NCBI GenBank assembly: GCA_016929095.1
Contig: JAFGJM010000054.1
Coordinates: 47,860 to 111,859, forward strand
DNA from: Anaerolineales bacterium
Lineage (GTDB): Bacteria; Chloroflexota; Anaerolineae; Anaerolineales; UBA4823
Direction: 5' to 3'
DNA length: 64,000 bases
Positions within the stretch are counted from its first letter, which is position 1; each line of letters starts with the position of its first letter. Below, piece by piece: positions 30,722-39,864 of the stretch. A model generated the notes under the pieces. It did not search any database. It was given only the letters and a program-made list of their open reading frames with translations, and had not been told where the DNA came from. The position numbers and the translations under genes were made by a program.

Positions 30722-31741
30722 TTATTTAGGTAATTGGATGGGATTAATAAAATCCTGTAAATTGACATAGATCAACAAGAGCAACAATACAGCAAACCCA
30801 ACCATATGGATGATACTCTCATAGCGAGGGGGAACGCGGCGCTGTAAAAGAATTTCCGGTAATATCAGAAACAACCTGCCTCCATCCAAAGCCGGGATGG
30901 GGAGCAAGTTGAATAATCCGAGGGATAAAGAGATCATCATGAAAAACCAGGGTGGATTGCTGGTCTGTTGATAGATATCATACATGCCTTTGTATCCTAC
31001 CGGGCGGGCTTCTTCTGCGCTTATATTTCCCTTAGCGATATGCACAGGTAATAATAGCAAGGTCTGAATGTAATTATAAGAAGCCACAGCTCCTTTATAG
31101 AAGGCACGGGTAATCGTGGTCGGTTGTGTGGCTTCACCCATCACAATACCAATAGCCCCTTCATTTTCGGGGGGATTTTCGCGTGGGATGAGAGTTATCT
31201 TTTCGACCTGATCTCCCCGTTCAATGGTGATGGTTATCGATTCTCCCAGCCGGTCATAAATCAAATTATGTAAGTCGTTCACATTTTCGAGAGATTGTCC
31301 GGCAACTTTTATGATAATATCACCGGCGATCAGGCCGGATGTCTCTGCCGGTGAATTAGGGGCGACCTCCAGTATTTTTACTTTATTGGGAATTGGTTCG
31401 CCAATATTGAAATACAAAATTCCGGCTAAAAGGACACCAATTAGGATATTGGTCAGTGACCCCGCCGCAATCACCACTAAACGAACCCAGGGACTGGCAG
31501 CTGCCAGCCCGCCAGGGATTTCGGGGTCATTCTCTCCCTTAATACGAACAAAACCTCCCAAAGGGATCCAGTTTAGACTAAAGGTTGTGCCTCCCGCCTC
31601 GAAAAGGGTTGCTATGCGCGGGGGAAACCCAATACCAAACTCTTCAACTTCTACTTTAAACAGACGGGCAAATAGGAAATGCCCCATTTCATGGAAGAAA
31701 ATCAATACGGCAATGCCGAATATGAATTGAATCAGTTGCAT
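30722..31741 (-). CDS. rseP: Site-2 (M50) intramembrane metalloprotease, RseP-like
   Basis: Zinc protease acting within the membrane. The HExxH site is in FHEMGHFLFAR at residues ~16-26, a PDZ domain lies around residues 110-180 (SGLIAGDIIIKVAGQ), and the second active-site motif NLLPIPALDGGR is near residue 265. The length is 339 aa with about four membrane helices. It probably cleaves membrane-bound anti-sigma factors or signal peptides, but no such gene is beside it. The usual neighbour dxr is absent; instead a mevalonate-pathway gene lies upstream. Confidence 0.93.
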   Translation of the reverse strand: MQLIQFIFGIAVLIFFHEMGHFLFARLFKVEVEEFGIGFPPRIATLFEAGGTTFSLNWIPLGGFVRIKGENDPEIPGGLAAASPWVRLVVIAAGSLTNILIGVLLAGILYFNIGEPIPNKVKILEVAPNSPAETSGLIAGDIIIKVAGQSLENVNDLHNLIYDRLGESITITIERGDQVEKITLIPRENPPENEGAIGIVMGEATQPTTITRAFYKGAVASYNYIQTLLLLPVHIAKGNISAEEARPVGYKGMYDIYQQTSNPPWFFMMISLSLGLFNLLPIPALDGGRLFLILPEILLQRRVPPRYESIIHMVGFAVLLLLLIYVNLQDFINPIQLPK

Positions 31742-31934
31742 AATCGATCACCTATAAAATTTTTTATCACAAACAAGTGTGAAAGCCAATGGTCGTCGGT
31801 TTTCTGGGAAATCGATGCATCCATAGCCGCTTGTTTGGTTAAATCACCTTTAGAGAAAGATGATATTCCGAGAGAATTTATATTAATCATAATAAATTAT
31901 ATCTTGTGATTGTTAAAAATGGGTATGAGTTGGC

Positions 31935-32912
31935 TTAATTGTCGGTTTCTAGATACGCCGAACCACCAGGTTTGGCATGCATTATGTGAATAACCCCGGG
32001 TATTTCCCGCAGGCGCTCGGTTATCTGATCTTGATATTCACCTTCACAAAGTACATGAATATTTGCACCGGCATCTATTGTGTAACATACAGGCAACCCC
32101 GCCTTTCGCCATTGTATGACGGATTGCATGACTGCCAGGGTGGCAGGTTGCCAATATAGCAAGGGCGGATCGGAGGTTATCATGACCGCATGCATCATGT
32201 GGCAATCCAGCTCGATTATCCTGGCAAGCAGATCAAAATCGCGGCTCATAATGGATTTACGACAGTCGCTCAGGCGCTGGTCGGCATGGCTTATCCTTAT
32301 GCTTTGTAAAGGGCTGGTAACCGCCAAGGCATGTCCTTCCAGGGAACTGACCTGTTTGGTTTGTTCTTGGACGATCACGATGCAATCCACCAGCGGCCAA
32401 TGCGCCGGCGGGGCAATAGAGAAGGAAAACGAAGACGCATGATCGTGTCCCGCCTGCCATTCTACAAATCCCCCCGGGATCGATCGGCACGCCGAACCAG
32501 AACCTAAACGCGCCAGACGGGATAATTCAGCTTCGCTAAGGTTTATTCCGCTGGCAGTGGTTACAGCCAGACTTAAGGCAGCAAAGGCAGATGCGGAAGA
32601 AGCGATGCCGGTACCAGACGGAAAATTATTGGTACTTTCAACTCTAAAGTAATGATAAATCCCGAACAATTGACGGAAACGATCCAGGAATTGGACGACT
32701 CGTTGTTGAGTGCTTTTTATTGCGGGTTTGGCATCTATGATAATTTGATCGCCAGATAATTGAGGCGCGGTGATTGCTGTAGTAAGAGTAAAGAGACCGT
32801 CTAAATTCATGGAAATGGAGCCATTGGCGGGAATATGCCAATCGGTATCCCGATCACCCCAATATTTGATCAGGGCGATGTTTGAACAGGCAATAGCTGT
32901 GACAACAGGCAT
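31935..32912 (-). CDS. mvaD: Mevalonate-type decarboxylase (diphosphomevalonate or phosphomevalonate decarboxylase)
   Basis: GHMP-superfamily enzyme of isoprenoid synthesis. It has the family start SNIALIKYWGDRD with the conserved Lys, the ATP loop SGTGIASSASAFAALSLA, SACRSIPGGFVEW with the catalytic Arg, and TIDAGANIHVL with the catalytic Asp. The length is 325 aa. These residues are shared by diphosphomevalonate decarboxylase and by the phosphomevalonate decarboxylase known from some Chloroflexota, so the exact substrate is open. No other mevalonate genes are in the window. Confidence 0.85.
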   Translation of the reverse strand: MPVVTAIACSNIALIKYWGDRDTDWHIPANGSISMNLDGLFTLTTAITAPQLSGDQIIIDAKPAIKSTQQRVVQFLDRFRQLFGIYHYFRVESTNNFPSGTGIASSASAFAALSLAVTTASGINLSEAELSRLARLGSGSACRSIPGGFVEWQAGHDHASSFSFSIAPPAHWPLVDCIVIVQEQTKQVSSLEGHALAVTSPLQSIRISHADQRLSDCRKSIMSRDFDLLARIIELDCHMMHAVMITSDPPLLYWQPATLAVMQSVIQWRKAGLPVCYTIDAGANIHVLCEGEYQDQITERLREIPGVIHIMHAKPGGSAYLETDN

Positions 32913-32971
32913 GAGGTGAGTTTACCATAAATGGATTTATTCGAAAGTTTTATCAAAGAAATAGAACTTTT

Positions 32972-33002
32972 ACAGCTTGGTAATCACACATTATCAAGCT
33001 GT
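32972..33002. repeat. 13-bp inverted repeat in the mvaD-surE divergent gap
   Basis: ACAGCTTGGTAAT (32972-32984) and ATTATCAAGCTGT (32990-33002) are complementary with one G-T wobble, around a CACAC centre. The sequence after it is not a clear T run, so it is more likely an operator or protein-binding site than a terminator. Confidence 0.5.
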
Positions 33003-33148
33003 TTATCATCATCTATTAAAATAGCACCAAAAGAAAAAAGGATGGGAGATAATCCAAAGTAAATTCGCCTCAATATTGAAACATTAGCTATGTTTATCAT
33101 TTATGGAATTTCTATTCGAAAAATTCAAATCGTAAAAATGGGAGAATT

Positions 33149-33862
33149 ATGCGGTTTTTAGTAAGTAATGATGACGGTATTTTTAGCCCGGGATTGGTTG
33201 CCCTGGCAGGGATCGCCTCTCAATTTGGTGAGGTGGTCATTTTTGCATCGGAAAATGACAATTCGGCAGTCGGTCATGCCATCACAATCCAACGCCCTTT
33301 GAATTACCATCGGATGCCTTTGGGAGGTTTGAACGCGTATCGGGTGAACGGTACACCCGCCGACTGTGTGGCAATGGGTTTATATTTTTCAGGCAAGGTT
33401 GATTTGGTCCTAAGCGGGATAAACCTGGGAAGCAACTTAGGAAACGACATCTGGCATTCGGGCACAGTAGCAGCCGCCAAACAAGCCGTATTGCTTGGCT
33501 TCCCTGCTATTGCCTTTAGTATGGTAACGAATGGTGAAACGCTCAACTTTGAAAAGCAAACACCGTATATTATTGAGATTATTCGAACACTTTCCACCGG
33601 GGAGCGCCCAAGATTGGTGAATGTTAATTTTCCCCCAGAACCGAGGGGAATTCTATGGACGCATCAATCGATCCGCGCTTACAACGGTATAGTAATCGAA
33701 AGTCAAGATCCGATGGGGACACGCAATATCTGGTTTTCGGCTGTCCCCTTGTCGGCGCCAGATGAAAACAGCGACTGCTGGGCTGTTGACCATAGCTTTG
33801 TATCGCTTACGCCGCTTAGTTTGAATCGGACTGATGTAACCTGGTTGAAAAAAATGCGGTAG
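33149..33862 (+). CDS. surE: 5'-nucleotidase SurE
   Basis: Metal-dependent nucleoside 5'-monophosphate phosphatase. It has the N-terminal metal motif LVSNDDGIFSPG, then VNGTPADCVAMG and the SGINLGSNLGNDIWHSGTVAAA block. The length (237 aa) fits. GGGAG precedes ATG 33149. It is a stand-alone gene; the 265 bases after it hold only a small AAGGATA/TATCCTT hairpin near 33870 and no visible gene. Confidence 0.95.
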   Translation: MRFLVSNDDGIFSPGLVALAGIASQFGEVVIFASENDNSAVGHAITIQRPLNYHRMPLGGLNAYRVNGTPADCVAMGLYFSGKVDLVLSGINLGSNLGNDIWHSGTVAAAKQAVLLGFPAIAFSMVTNGETLNFEKQTPYIIEIIRTLSTGERPRLVNVNFPPEPRGILWTHQSIRAYNGIVIESQDPMGTRNIWFSAVPLSAPDENSDCWAVDHSFVSLTPLSLNRTDVTWLKKMR

Positions 33863-34127
33863 GATAAAGGATAAACAATATCCTTCCCGGGTTTGTGTCA
33901 GGGTGTATTAAATTATCGATTCTTTTTATAGCTGAGTCGTTTGCTTAAATGAACCGCCAGGGGGTAATAAGCTGGAGTGAATTTATTAACGCAATCAAGG
34001 AGGATATAATATTCCAGCGAAATCAGCGGCAATGTGATAATGAGTTCTGGCAGAAAACTCGATGGAATTGTTCTTCGGTTGTGGAAATTCAACCATCATT
34101 CATGTAGACGTGGATTGAGGGAGAAAT

Positions 34128-35153
34128 ATGAATAAACGAACTGTGATTTTTCCTTTGGTCGTCATTGTCCTGTTCATCATCGCATTTTTAGCATGGAAAC
34201 ACGGTGCAAATAAAACAATACCAAAAGCGAGTGTCCAGCCTGTTACACAAATTCAAATTGACGGTCCGGCAGCAGAAAGTCAGGCTGAATTATCAGGACT
34301 TGCCTGGTATGGCAAAAACCTTGTGTTATTGCCCCAGTATCCGGGACGTTTTTCCGAGGATGGAGATGGCACTCTATTCTATTTAACCGAAACCGAGATC
34401 GCTGCTTACCTGGATAATAACAATCCTGCGTCATTGACGCCCCGACCTATTGAATTTGTCGCACCAGGTTTGGAGGAAAAGATATCAGATTACCAGGGTT
34501 TTGAGTCGATTGATTTCTATGAAGATCAGGTATTCCTGACCATCGAATCCGGTTCAGGAACAGATATGATGGGGCATATCATAAAGGGGGAAATTGCACC
34601 CGATCTCTCAACAATTACGCTGGATACGACAAATATTGTGGATATCCCAACGCAGGCTAAATCTGCCAATCATTCGGACGAATCCATATTGGTATTGGAA
34701 GATAAAGTGATCACGTTCTATGAAGTCATTGGCAAACAAATCGTACCCAGTCCCGTAGCCCACGTGTTTGATTTTGAGTTGAATCTAATTGGAACCCTGC
34801 CCATGGATAATCTTGAATATCGCCTGACGGATACTGCCCTGGCGGAAGGAAATGAGTTTTGGGCGATCAATTATTTCTTTCCGGGGGATGTGGATCTGGC
34901 GACAACCTCCGATCCGATCAGCGAGAAATACGGTACAGGGCAAAGCCAGAGTGACCAGCAGCAGATCGAACGCCTGGTGAAATTTGAATTCTCAACCTCA
35001 GGTATCCACTTGCTGGATGTGTCTCCGGTCTATTTAATGCTGGATGAGGAAGTGCGTAACTGGGAAGGGCTGGTTATGCTGGATGAGCGCGGGTTCTTGA
35101 TGGCAACCGATAAATATCCGTCAACGATATTGGCATTAATCCCGGTTCCGTAA
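34128..35153 (+). CDS. Membrane-anchored extracellular protein, propeller-like, function unknown
   Basis: One N-terminal hydrophobic helix (residues ~7-22) acts as a signal anchor and the remaining ~315 residues would be extracellular. The domain starts AELSGLAWYGKNLVLLPQYPG and ends NWEGLVMLDERGFLMATDKYPSTILAL. This layout resembles esterase-like phytase or SdiA-regulated beta-propeller proteins. No catalytic set is obvious. GGGAG lies upstream of ATG 34128. Recognition is by pattern only. Confidence 0.6.
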   Translation: MNKRTVIFPLVVIVLFIIAFLAWKHGANKTIPKASVQPVTQIQIDGPAAESQAELSGLAWYGKNLVLLPQYPGRFSEDGDGTLFYLTETEIAAYLDNNNPASLTPRPIEFVAPGLEEKISDYQGFESIDFYEDQVFLTIESGSGTDMMGHIIKGEIAPDLSTITLDTTNIVDIPTQAKSANHSDESILVLEDKVITFYEVIGKQIVPSPVAHVFDFELNLIGTLPMDNLEYRLTDTALAEGNEFWAINYFFPGDVDLATTSDPISEKYGTGQSQSDQQQIERLVKFEFSTSGIHLLDVSPVYLMLDEEVRNWEGLVMLDERGFLMATDKYPSTILALIPVP

Positions 35154-35334
35154 AATAAAATAACACGGTTGTGTCGTTTATACCAATTAGAGAAAATAAG
35201 GAAAAGTTCACGAATATTTGGTTTTATATCAAGTGTAGTTCATACGCCTCTATTTATTCAAAATTTACTTTCAATTTAGTAGTTATGTATTATCTTTCAC
35301 CTAGCAAATCCGTTGATAGTGATAGTCTGAAGCT

Positions 35335-35362
35335 TTGTTACTGTTGATGATGAAAATATAAT
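35335..35362 (+). promoter_or_regulatory. Promoter of the exported protein gene at 35449
   Basis: TTGTTA (35335-35340) and a perfect TATAAT (35357-35362) with a 16-base spacer, about 87 bases before the start codon. The rest of the 295-base gap is A/T-rich without other structure. Confidence 0.55.
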
Positions 35363-35448
35363 TATTCGAGAAAGACTCAAGGTGAAATCCGCATCTTATT
35401 TATATATCCATTGCAATTTGATAATACATGTTATGGAGGTTAATAATT

Positions 35449-36210
35449 ATGTTAATTGTTGATCGGAAATCTAATAAACTTTTTCTCTCAACTGTTATTG
35501 GCATGTTAATTGTTATCTTGTCTGTTACTGTAGCATATGCCGCTTTTATTACCATTGATACAACAGACGGGGTTGTTGATGGAGATTGGTCAACAACAGC
35601 TTTCCTTTCGGATCCTGCCGATGATGCAGATGACACCTATGATATATTAAATTTCTGGGTTTCCACCAACGGTAGCTCTCCCACAGAATTTGCTTTTAAA
35701 GTAGAGCTTGATAACTGGATGACGACCAGCGGTAACGATTTCCTGGAAGCCCGATTGGACTGCAATCATGATGGAGATTTTATCGATACCGAAGATTTGT
35801 ATATAGATTACGCACCTATCAGTGATGAGGTAATGGTCTTTGAGGCGCCAGGAACGGGCGATAGTTATTCCCTTGGTTCAACTTATGGTGAAGCAACTGC
35901 AACAAATTATGTCTACGAGTGGAAAAGCACCACTTCAACAGGTAGTGTGGATTGGGCTACGTGTTTAGCAAATTCCACCAATATTAATGTTATGCTGGCA
36001 ACTGTTACTTTTTCAGGTGATTTTATCGATAAAGATATTACCGGCATAGGAGGGTACAATCAATCCACCGCCATCACCTTACAAAACTTTTCAGGCAATC
36101 CCCGCAATGTGGAGATAAATTCATGGATACTGGTTCTGATCTCCATTTGCTTTTTGGGATTGATCAGGATGATAAGGAAATTTCGTTTAGAAACATGCGA
36201 AGAAAATTGA
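35449..36210 (+). CDS. Exported protein with C-terminal membrane anchor, function unknown
   Basis: ATG 35449 follows GGAGG by about eight bases. A signal peptide (LSTVIGMLIVILSVTVAYA) is followed by an acidic extracellular domain rich in Asp, Ser and Thr. The C-terminus is a hydrophobic helix with a basic tail (RMIRKFR), the arrangement of a surface protein processed or anchored at its C-terminus. A calcium-like segment LDCNHDGDFIDTEDLYID is visible. There is no similarity that I recognise. Confidence 0.65.
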   Translation: MLIVDRKSNKLFLSTVIGMLIVILSVTVAYAAFITIDTTDGVVDGDWSTTAFLSDPADDADDTYDILNFWVSTNGSSPTEFAFKVELDNWMTTSGNDFLEARLDCNHDGDFIDTEDLYIDYAPISDEVMVFEAPGTGDSYSLGSTYGEATATNYVYEWKSTTSTGSVDWATCLANSTNINVMLATVTFSGDFIDKDITGIGGYNQSTAITLQNFSGNPRNVEINSWILVLISICFLGLIRMIRKFRLETCEEN

Positions 36211-36335
36211 TTTTTTGATCTTTAATTAGAATAACGGATTGTGTTTTTAATTTATCCAGGTAAATTTCTGTAATCGATGGTCGGAAACGTTTAATCGAAA
36301 TATCATACATTGACTCTCACACCAATTAATTGACT

Positions 36336-36392
36336 CCGGGGCATTTCAGTGCTAACATTGAAGCGCCCCGGTTCGCGTGTACCGGGATTTTT
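36336..36392 (+). promoter_or_regulatory. Candidate attenuator in front of the MgtE-N/NRAMP pair
   Basis: A terminator hairpin CCCGGT (36367-36372)/ACCGGG (36381-36386) is followed by ATTTTT. Its left arm can instead pair upstream: GCCCCGG (36365-36371) with CCGGGGC (36336-36342). The two structures exclude each other, 43 bases before the start codon. This resembles a terminator-antiterminator pair, but no known magnesium or manganese riboswitch consensus is seen. Confidence 0.45.
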
Positions 36393-36434
36393 AATCGCGT
36401 CTTGGTTTGTTATATCATCTCGAGAAGGTGAAAT

Positions 36435-37691
36435 ATGCCTTATGCCAGCCAGCTTATGAGTCGTCCAATTGCAGACCTTGATGGTGAGGTCATTGGTTCA
36501 TTATCCGAGATTTTTGCGCAGCAAATTGGAGATATCTCTCATCCCAAAATTGTCGCCATCGAAGCTAAAAAGGGATCCAGGTCTTTGTATATTTCCATTC
36601 ACGATGTCGTTGCGTTGATCGCTCCGGCGATTGCATTGAACAAACGGAAGAAAGATATCCGCCCTTACAAACCTGGTGAAAATGATTTATATCTCATCCG
36701 GGATGTGCTGGATAAACAAATAATCGATACGAACGGCGTACGCGTGGTGCGGGTAAATGATTTGGAAATCACCCGCGTGGAAAACGACTTTTTTATCGCC
36801 AATGTGGACACCAGCAGCTCGGGATTGCTGCGCCGGCTGGGGTTAAGCGCCATCAGTAAACGTTTGCCAAGCAAGGGAAAACGGGGTACGGAATCGGGGA
36901 TCATTTCATGGGAGGATGTTGAATTGCTTTCGGGCGATCAACCGATGCGGTTAAAGGTTCCAGGTGAGAAATTAGCTGAATTACACCCTGCTGATCTGGC
37001 AGAAATATTAAGTGATCTCTCCCGCCAGGAAGGGCGAGATATTATTGAATCATTGGATATTGAGACTTTAGCGGATACCTTGGAAGAGGTAGAGCCAGAT
37101 TTTCAGGTGAGTTTGCTTGAAGGAATGGATGACGAACGTGTAGCTGATGTTTTGGAGGAAATGGAGCCCGATGAAGCCGCCGACCTGCTGGCAGAATTAC
37201 CGGAAGACCGCAGCCAGGAATTGCTGGAATTAATGGAAGATGAAGAAGCGGAAGATGTTCGCAAACTCCTGTCTTATCCGGTCGATACAGCCGGAGGACT
37301 CATGACCACCGAATATATAACAATTCCTCCGGACATCACCGCGGAACAGGCAATGGCAATCCTGCGTGAGCAAGGGGAAGATGCGGAAGTTTATTATTAT
37401 ATTTATGTCCTCGATAGCGGTGAGCATTTAATTGGCGTTTTATCTTTACGCGAATTGGTCATCGCACAACCGCAAACGAAAATATCGGATATCATGGTGA
37501 AAAGGGTGGTCACGGTGCATCTGGAGGATTCACAGGATGAATGCGCACAGTCAGTGGCGAAATATGACCTGGTCGCTATCCCAGTGGTTGATGACGATAA
37601 AGTATTGCATGGCATTGTGACCGCAGACGATGCTATCGATAAGATCATCCCCACTGCCTGGAAAAAACGCTTGCCCCGTCTCTACCACTGA
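36435..37691 (+). CDS. Cytosolic PRC-barrel / MgtE N-terminal / CBS-pair protein
   Basis: A 418-aa soluble protein with no membrane helices. Residues ~1-160 carry PRC-barrel-like modules (SRPIADLDGEVIGSLSEIF). Residues ~175-285 form the superhelical MgtE N domain (LHPADLAEILSDL, MEPDEAADLLAELPEDRSQE). Residues ~286-410 are a CBS pair (MTTEYITIPPDITAEQAMAI, DIMVKRVVTVHLEDS). In MgtE these domains sense magnesium and gate the channel, but here the channel part is missing and an NRAMP-type transporter follows after only 8 nt. I infer a regulatory subunit for that transporter. Confidence 0.82.
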   Translation: MPYASQLMSRPIADLDGEVIGSLSEIFAQQIGDISHPKIVAIEAKKGSRSLYISIHDVVALIAPAIALNKRKKDIRPYKPGENDLYLIRDVLDKQIIDTNGVRVVRVNDLEITRVENDFFIANVDTSSSGLLRRLGLSAISKRLPSKGKRGTESGIISWEDVELLSGDQPMRLKVPGEKLAELHPADLAEILSDLSRQEGRDIIESLDIETLADTLEEVEPDFQVSLLEGMDDERVADVLEEMEPDEAADLLAELPEDRSQELLELMEDEEAEDVRKLLSYPVDTAGGLMTTEYITIPPDITAEQAMAILREQGEDAEVYYYIYVLDSGEHLIGVLSLRELVIAQPQTKISDIMVKRVVTVHLEDSQDECAQSVAKYDLVAIPVVDDDKVLHGIVTADDAIDKIIPTAWKKRLPRLYH

Positions 37692-37699
37692 TATTTACC

Positions 37700-38974
37700 A
37701 TGAACGCAATACGATTATTCTGGAAGCGGTTAAAACCTTACAGAACACGCCTGGCGCTTCTATTGGCAGTGGTTGGCCCGGGGATCATCACCGCCAATGT
37801 GGATAATGACGCGGCTGGTATCACCAGTTATTCGGTTGCCGGGGGAAATTATGGATACAGTTTGTTATGGATGATGCCTCTGGTATTGATCACTCTGATC
37901 ATTGTGCAGGAGATGAGCGCCCGGCTGGGTATCGTGACAGGGAAAGGGCTGGCAGACCTTATCCGCGAAAGCCTGGGCGTGCGTTTAACCACATTGATAT
38001 TGAGTTTATTAGTTATTGTAAATCTTGCAAACACCGTGAGTGAATTTGCCGGTGTGGCAGCCAGCATGGAAATCTTTGGCGTCAGCAAATTCATTTCAGT
38101 GCCCCTGGCAGCCGCGGGTGTTTGGTTGTTAGTATTCAAAGGAAATTATAAATCTATCGAACGGATATTTTTAATTGCCAGCAGTATATATCTGGCATAT
38201 ATCGTTTCTGGTATTCTTGCGGAACCGGATTGGCTGGAGGTGGGGAAAGCCGTTATTACACCATCTTTTGATTTTAGTTTCGGTTATGTGATGATGTTTA
38301 TCACGATCATCGGTACGACAATATCTCCCTGGATGCAATTTTATCAACAGGCATCCATTGTCGATAAAGGGATCAAGGTCGAAGATTACCGTTATGAGAT
38401 TATCGATGTAGTGGTGGGATCGATCTTTGCTGTTGTGGTGGCAGGATTTATTCTAATTGCTTGCGCAGCAACAGTGCATGAAAAAGGCATTACGATCGAA
38501 ACAGCGCAGGACGCGGCGATGGCGTTAGGCCCGGTGGCAGGGAAATATGCACAAACACTTTTCGCAATTGGCTTATTGAACGCCTCGATTTTTTCGGCGG
38601 CAATTTTACCCCTATCGACCTCTTACTCGGTGTGTGAAGCTTTCGGCTGGGAATCCAGCTTAAGCCGGGATATTAAAGATGCCAAAATATTTTTTGTGAT
38701 TTACACAACGCTCATTGTTCTTGGCGCATCGATCATACTGCTGCCAATTAAGTCGCTTATCCAAGCCATGATGGCAAGCCAGACATTAAATGGGATTCTG
38801 CTGCCAATTATTTTGATTGTAATGCTTCATCTGATCAACGACCGTCGCCTGATGGGTGATTTTACAATGAGCCGGTGGTTTAATATTTTAGTTTGGATTA
38901 CCGCTATTTTTCTTATTTTATTGGCAATCACATTGATGATATTGAGTATATCTCCCGGATTATTCACTTCTTAG
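37700..38974 (+). CDS. NRAMP-superfamily metal transporter with non-canonical site
   Basis: About eleven membrane helices over 424 aa. The first helix reads VGPGIITANVDNDAAG where classical NRAMP has a DPGN motif. The sixth-helix region reads GTTISPWMQFYQQA where manganese/iron NRAMPs have a methionine in an MPH motif. Loss of that methionine is a feature described for magnesium-transporting relatives (NRMT). With the MgtE-N/CBS gene 8 nt upstream, magnesium is a reasonable inferred substrate; manganese remains possible. Confidence 0.82.
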   Translation: MNAIRLFWKRLKPYRTRLALLLAVVGPGIITANVDNDAAGITSYSVAGGNYGYSLLWMMPLVLITLIIVQEMSARLGIVTGKGLADLIRESLGVRLTTLILSLLVIVNLANTVSEFAGVAASMEIFGVSKFISVPLAAAGVWLLVFKGNYKSIERIFLIASSIYLAYIVSGILAEPDWLEVGKAVITPSFDFSFGYVMMFITIIGTTISPWMQFYQQASIVDKGIKVEDYRYEIIDVVVGSIFAVVVAGFILIACAATVHEKGITIETAQDAAMALGPVAGKYAQTLFAIGLLNASIFSAAILPLSTSYSVCEAFGWESSLSRDIKDAKIFFVIYTTLIVLGASIILLPIKSLIQAMMASQTLNGILLPIILIVMLHLINDRRLMGDFTMSRWFNILVWITAIFLILLAITLMILSISPGLFTS

Positions 38975-39011
38975 ATTATTAAGTGTGGAAGGAAAGAAGA
39001 CGACTTATATT

Positions 39012-39851
39012 ATGATAAAACTGATTTCAATTGATGTAGATGGCACGTTATTGGATAGTGAGGGAATCTTGCCAGAAGGGAATATGGCAAGTATACATGC
39101 TGCTAAAGACAAAGATATCCGGATTATTCTAAACACCGGCAAGCCTATCGATGCCATCATCAATGTATATAATGCCCTGGAATTAAACGCTCCGGTGATC
39201 ACCATGACCGGTGGTTTAATACTAGACAGAAATGGTGATAAACACTGGAAAGTGTTGAAAAGCAATCCTTTTCCCGTAGCTGCTTTTTCTGATATTTATA
39301 AAGTTGTGCAAGATATAAAGGTCACCACATATTTTATGAATAAGGGAATCATGTACGTGCATCATTCGAATGTGGACGATGGATACATCAACAATTTTGA
39401 TGACACAATGAACAGGTTCTCTTGTAGGGAATATGAGGTGGTGTCCAATTCTCCCCTGTTGGATTGGGCGAATTTGGATATGCCAACCTATAAGATAATG
39501 TTTTTCAGTGATAACTATGCTGATATGGAGCAGACCTGGGCAGCATTGAATTATGCCAATATTGAAGGAATAATTTCGGAGTTTTCTTCGCCGTATACGG
39601 TGGATGTGCGTACCGCAGCTTCCGGAAAGAAAAATATGGTGGAATTTTTATGTGGGCAGTATCAAATTAACCAAAAAGAGGTCATGGCATTGGGTGATCA
39701 AGAATCGGATATGGAGTTGATCCAATGGGCGGGGGTAGGAGCGTTGATGGAAAATTCCGATCCCGAATTGAAAAAGCAAGCCCCATTGATCGCGCCCAGT
39801 AATGATGCTTGCGGCGTAGCTAATTTCATAGAGAAATATGCGCTAAAATAA
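39012..39851 (+). CDS. HAD-superfamily (Cof-type) phosphatase
   Basis: Catalytic DVDGTLL at the N-terminus, NTGKP as motif II, and the C-terminal motif ALGDQESDMELI. A type IIB cap lies between, as in Cof/YbiV sugar-phosphate phosphatases. ATG 39012 is chosen because it puts the catalytic Asp near the N-terminus; an upstream GTG at 38985 is possible. The length is 279 aa. The substrate is unknown. It is followed after 13 nt by ptsH. Confidence 0.87.
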   Translation: MIKLISIDVDGTLLDSEGILPEGNMASIHAAKDKDIRIILNTGKPIDAIINVYNALELNAPVITMTGGLILDRNGDKHWKVLKSNPFPVAAFSDIYKVVQDIKVTTYFMNKGIMYVHHSNVDDGYINNFDDTMNRFSCREYEVVSNSPLLDWANLDMPTYKIMFFSDNYADMEQTWAALNYANIEGIISEFSSPYTVDVRTAASGKKNMVEFLCGQYQINQKEVMALGDQESDMELIQWAGVGALMENSDPELKKQAPLIAPSNDACGVANFIEKYALK

Positions 39852-39864
39852 CTACGGAGTTGTC

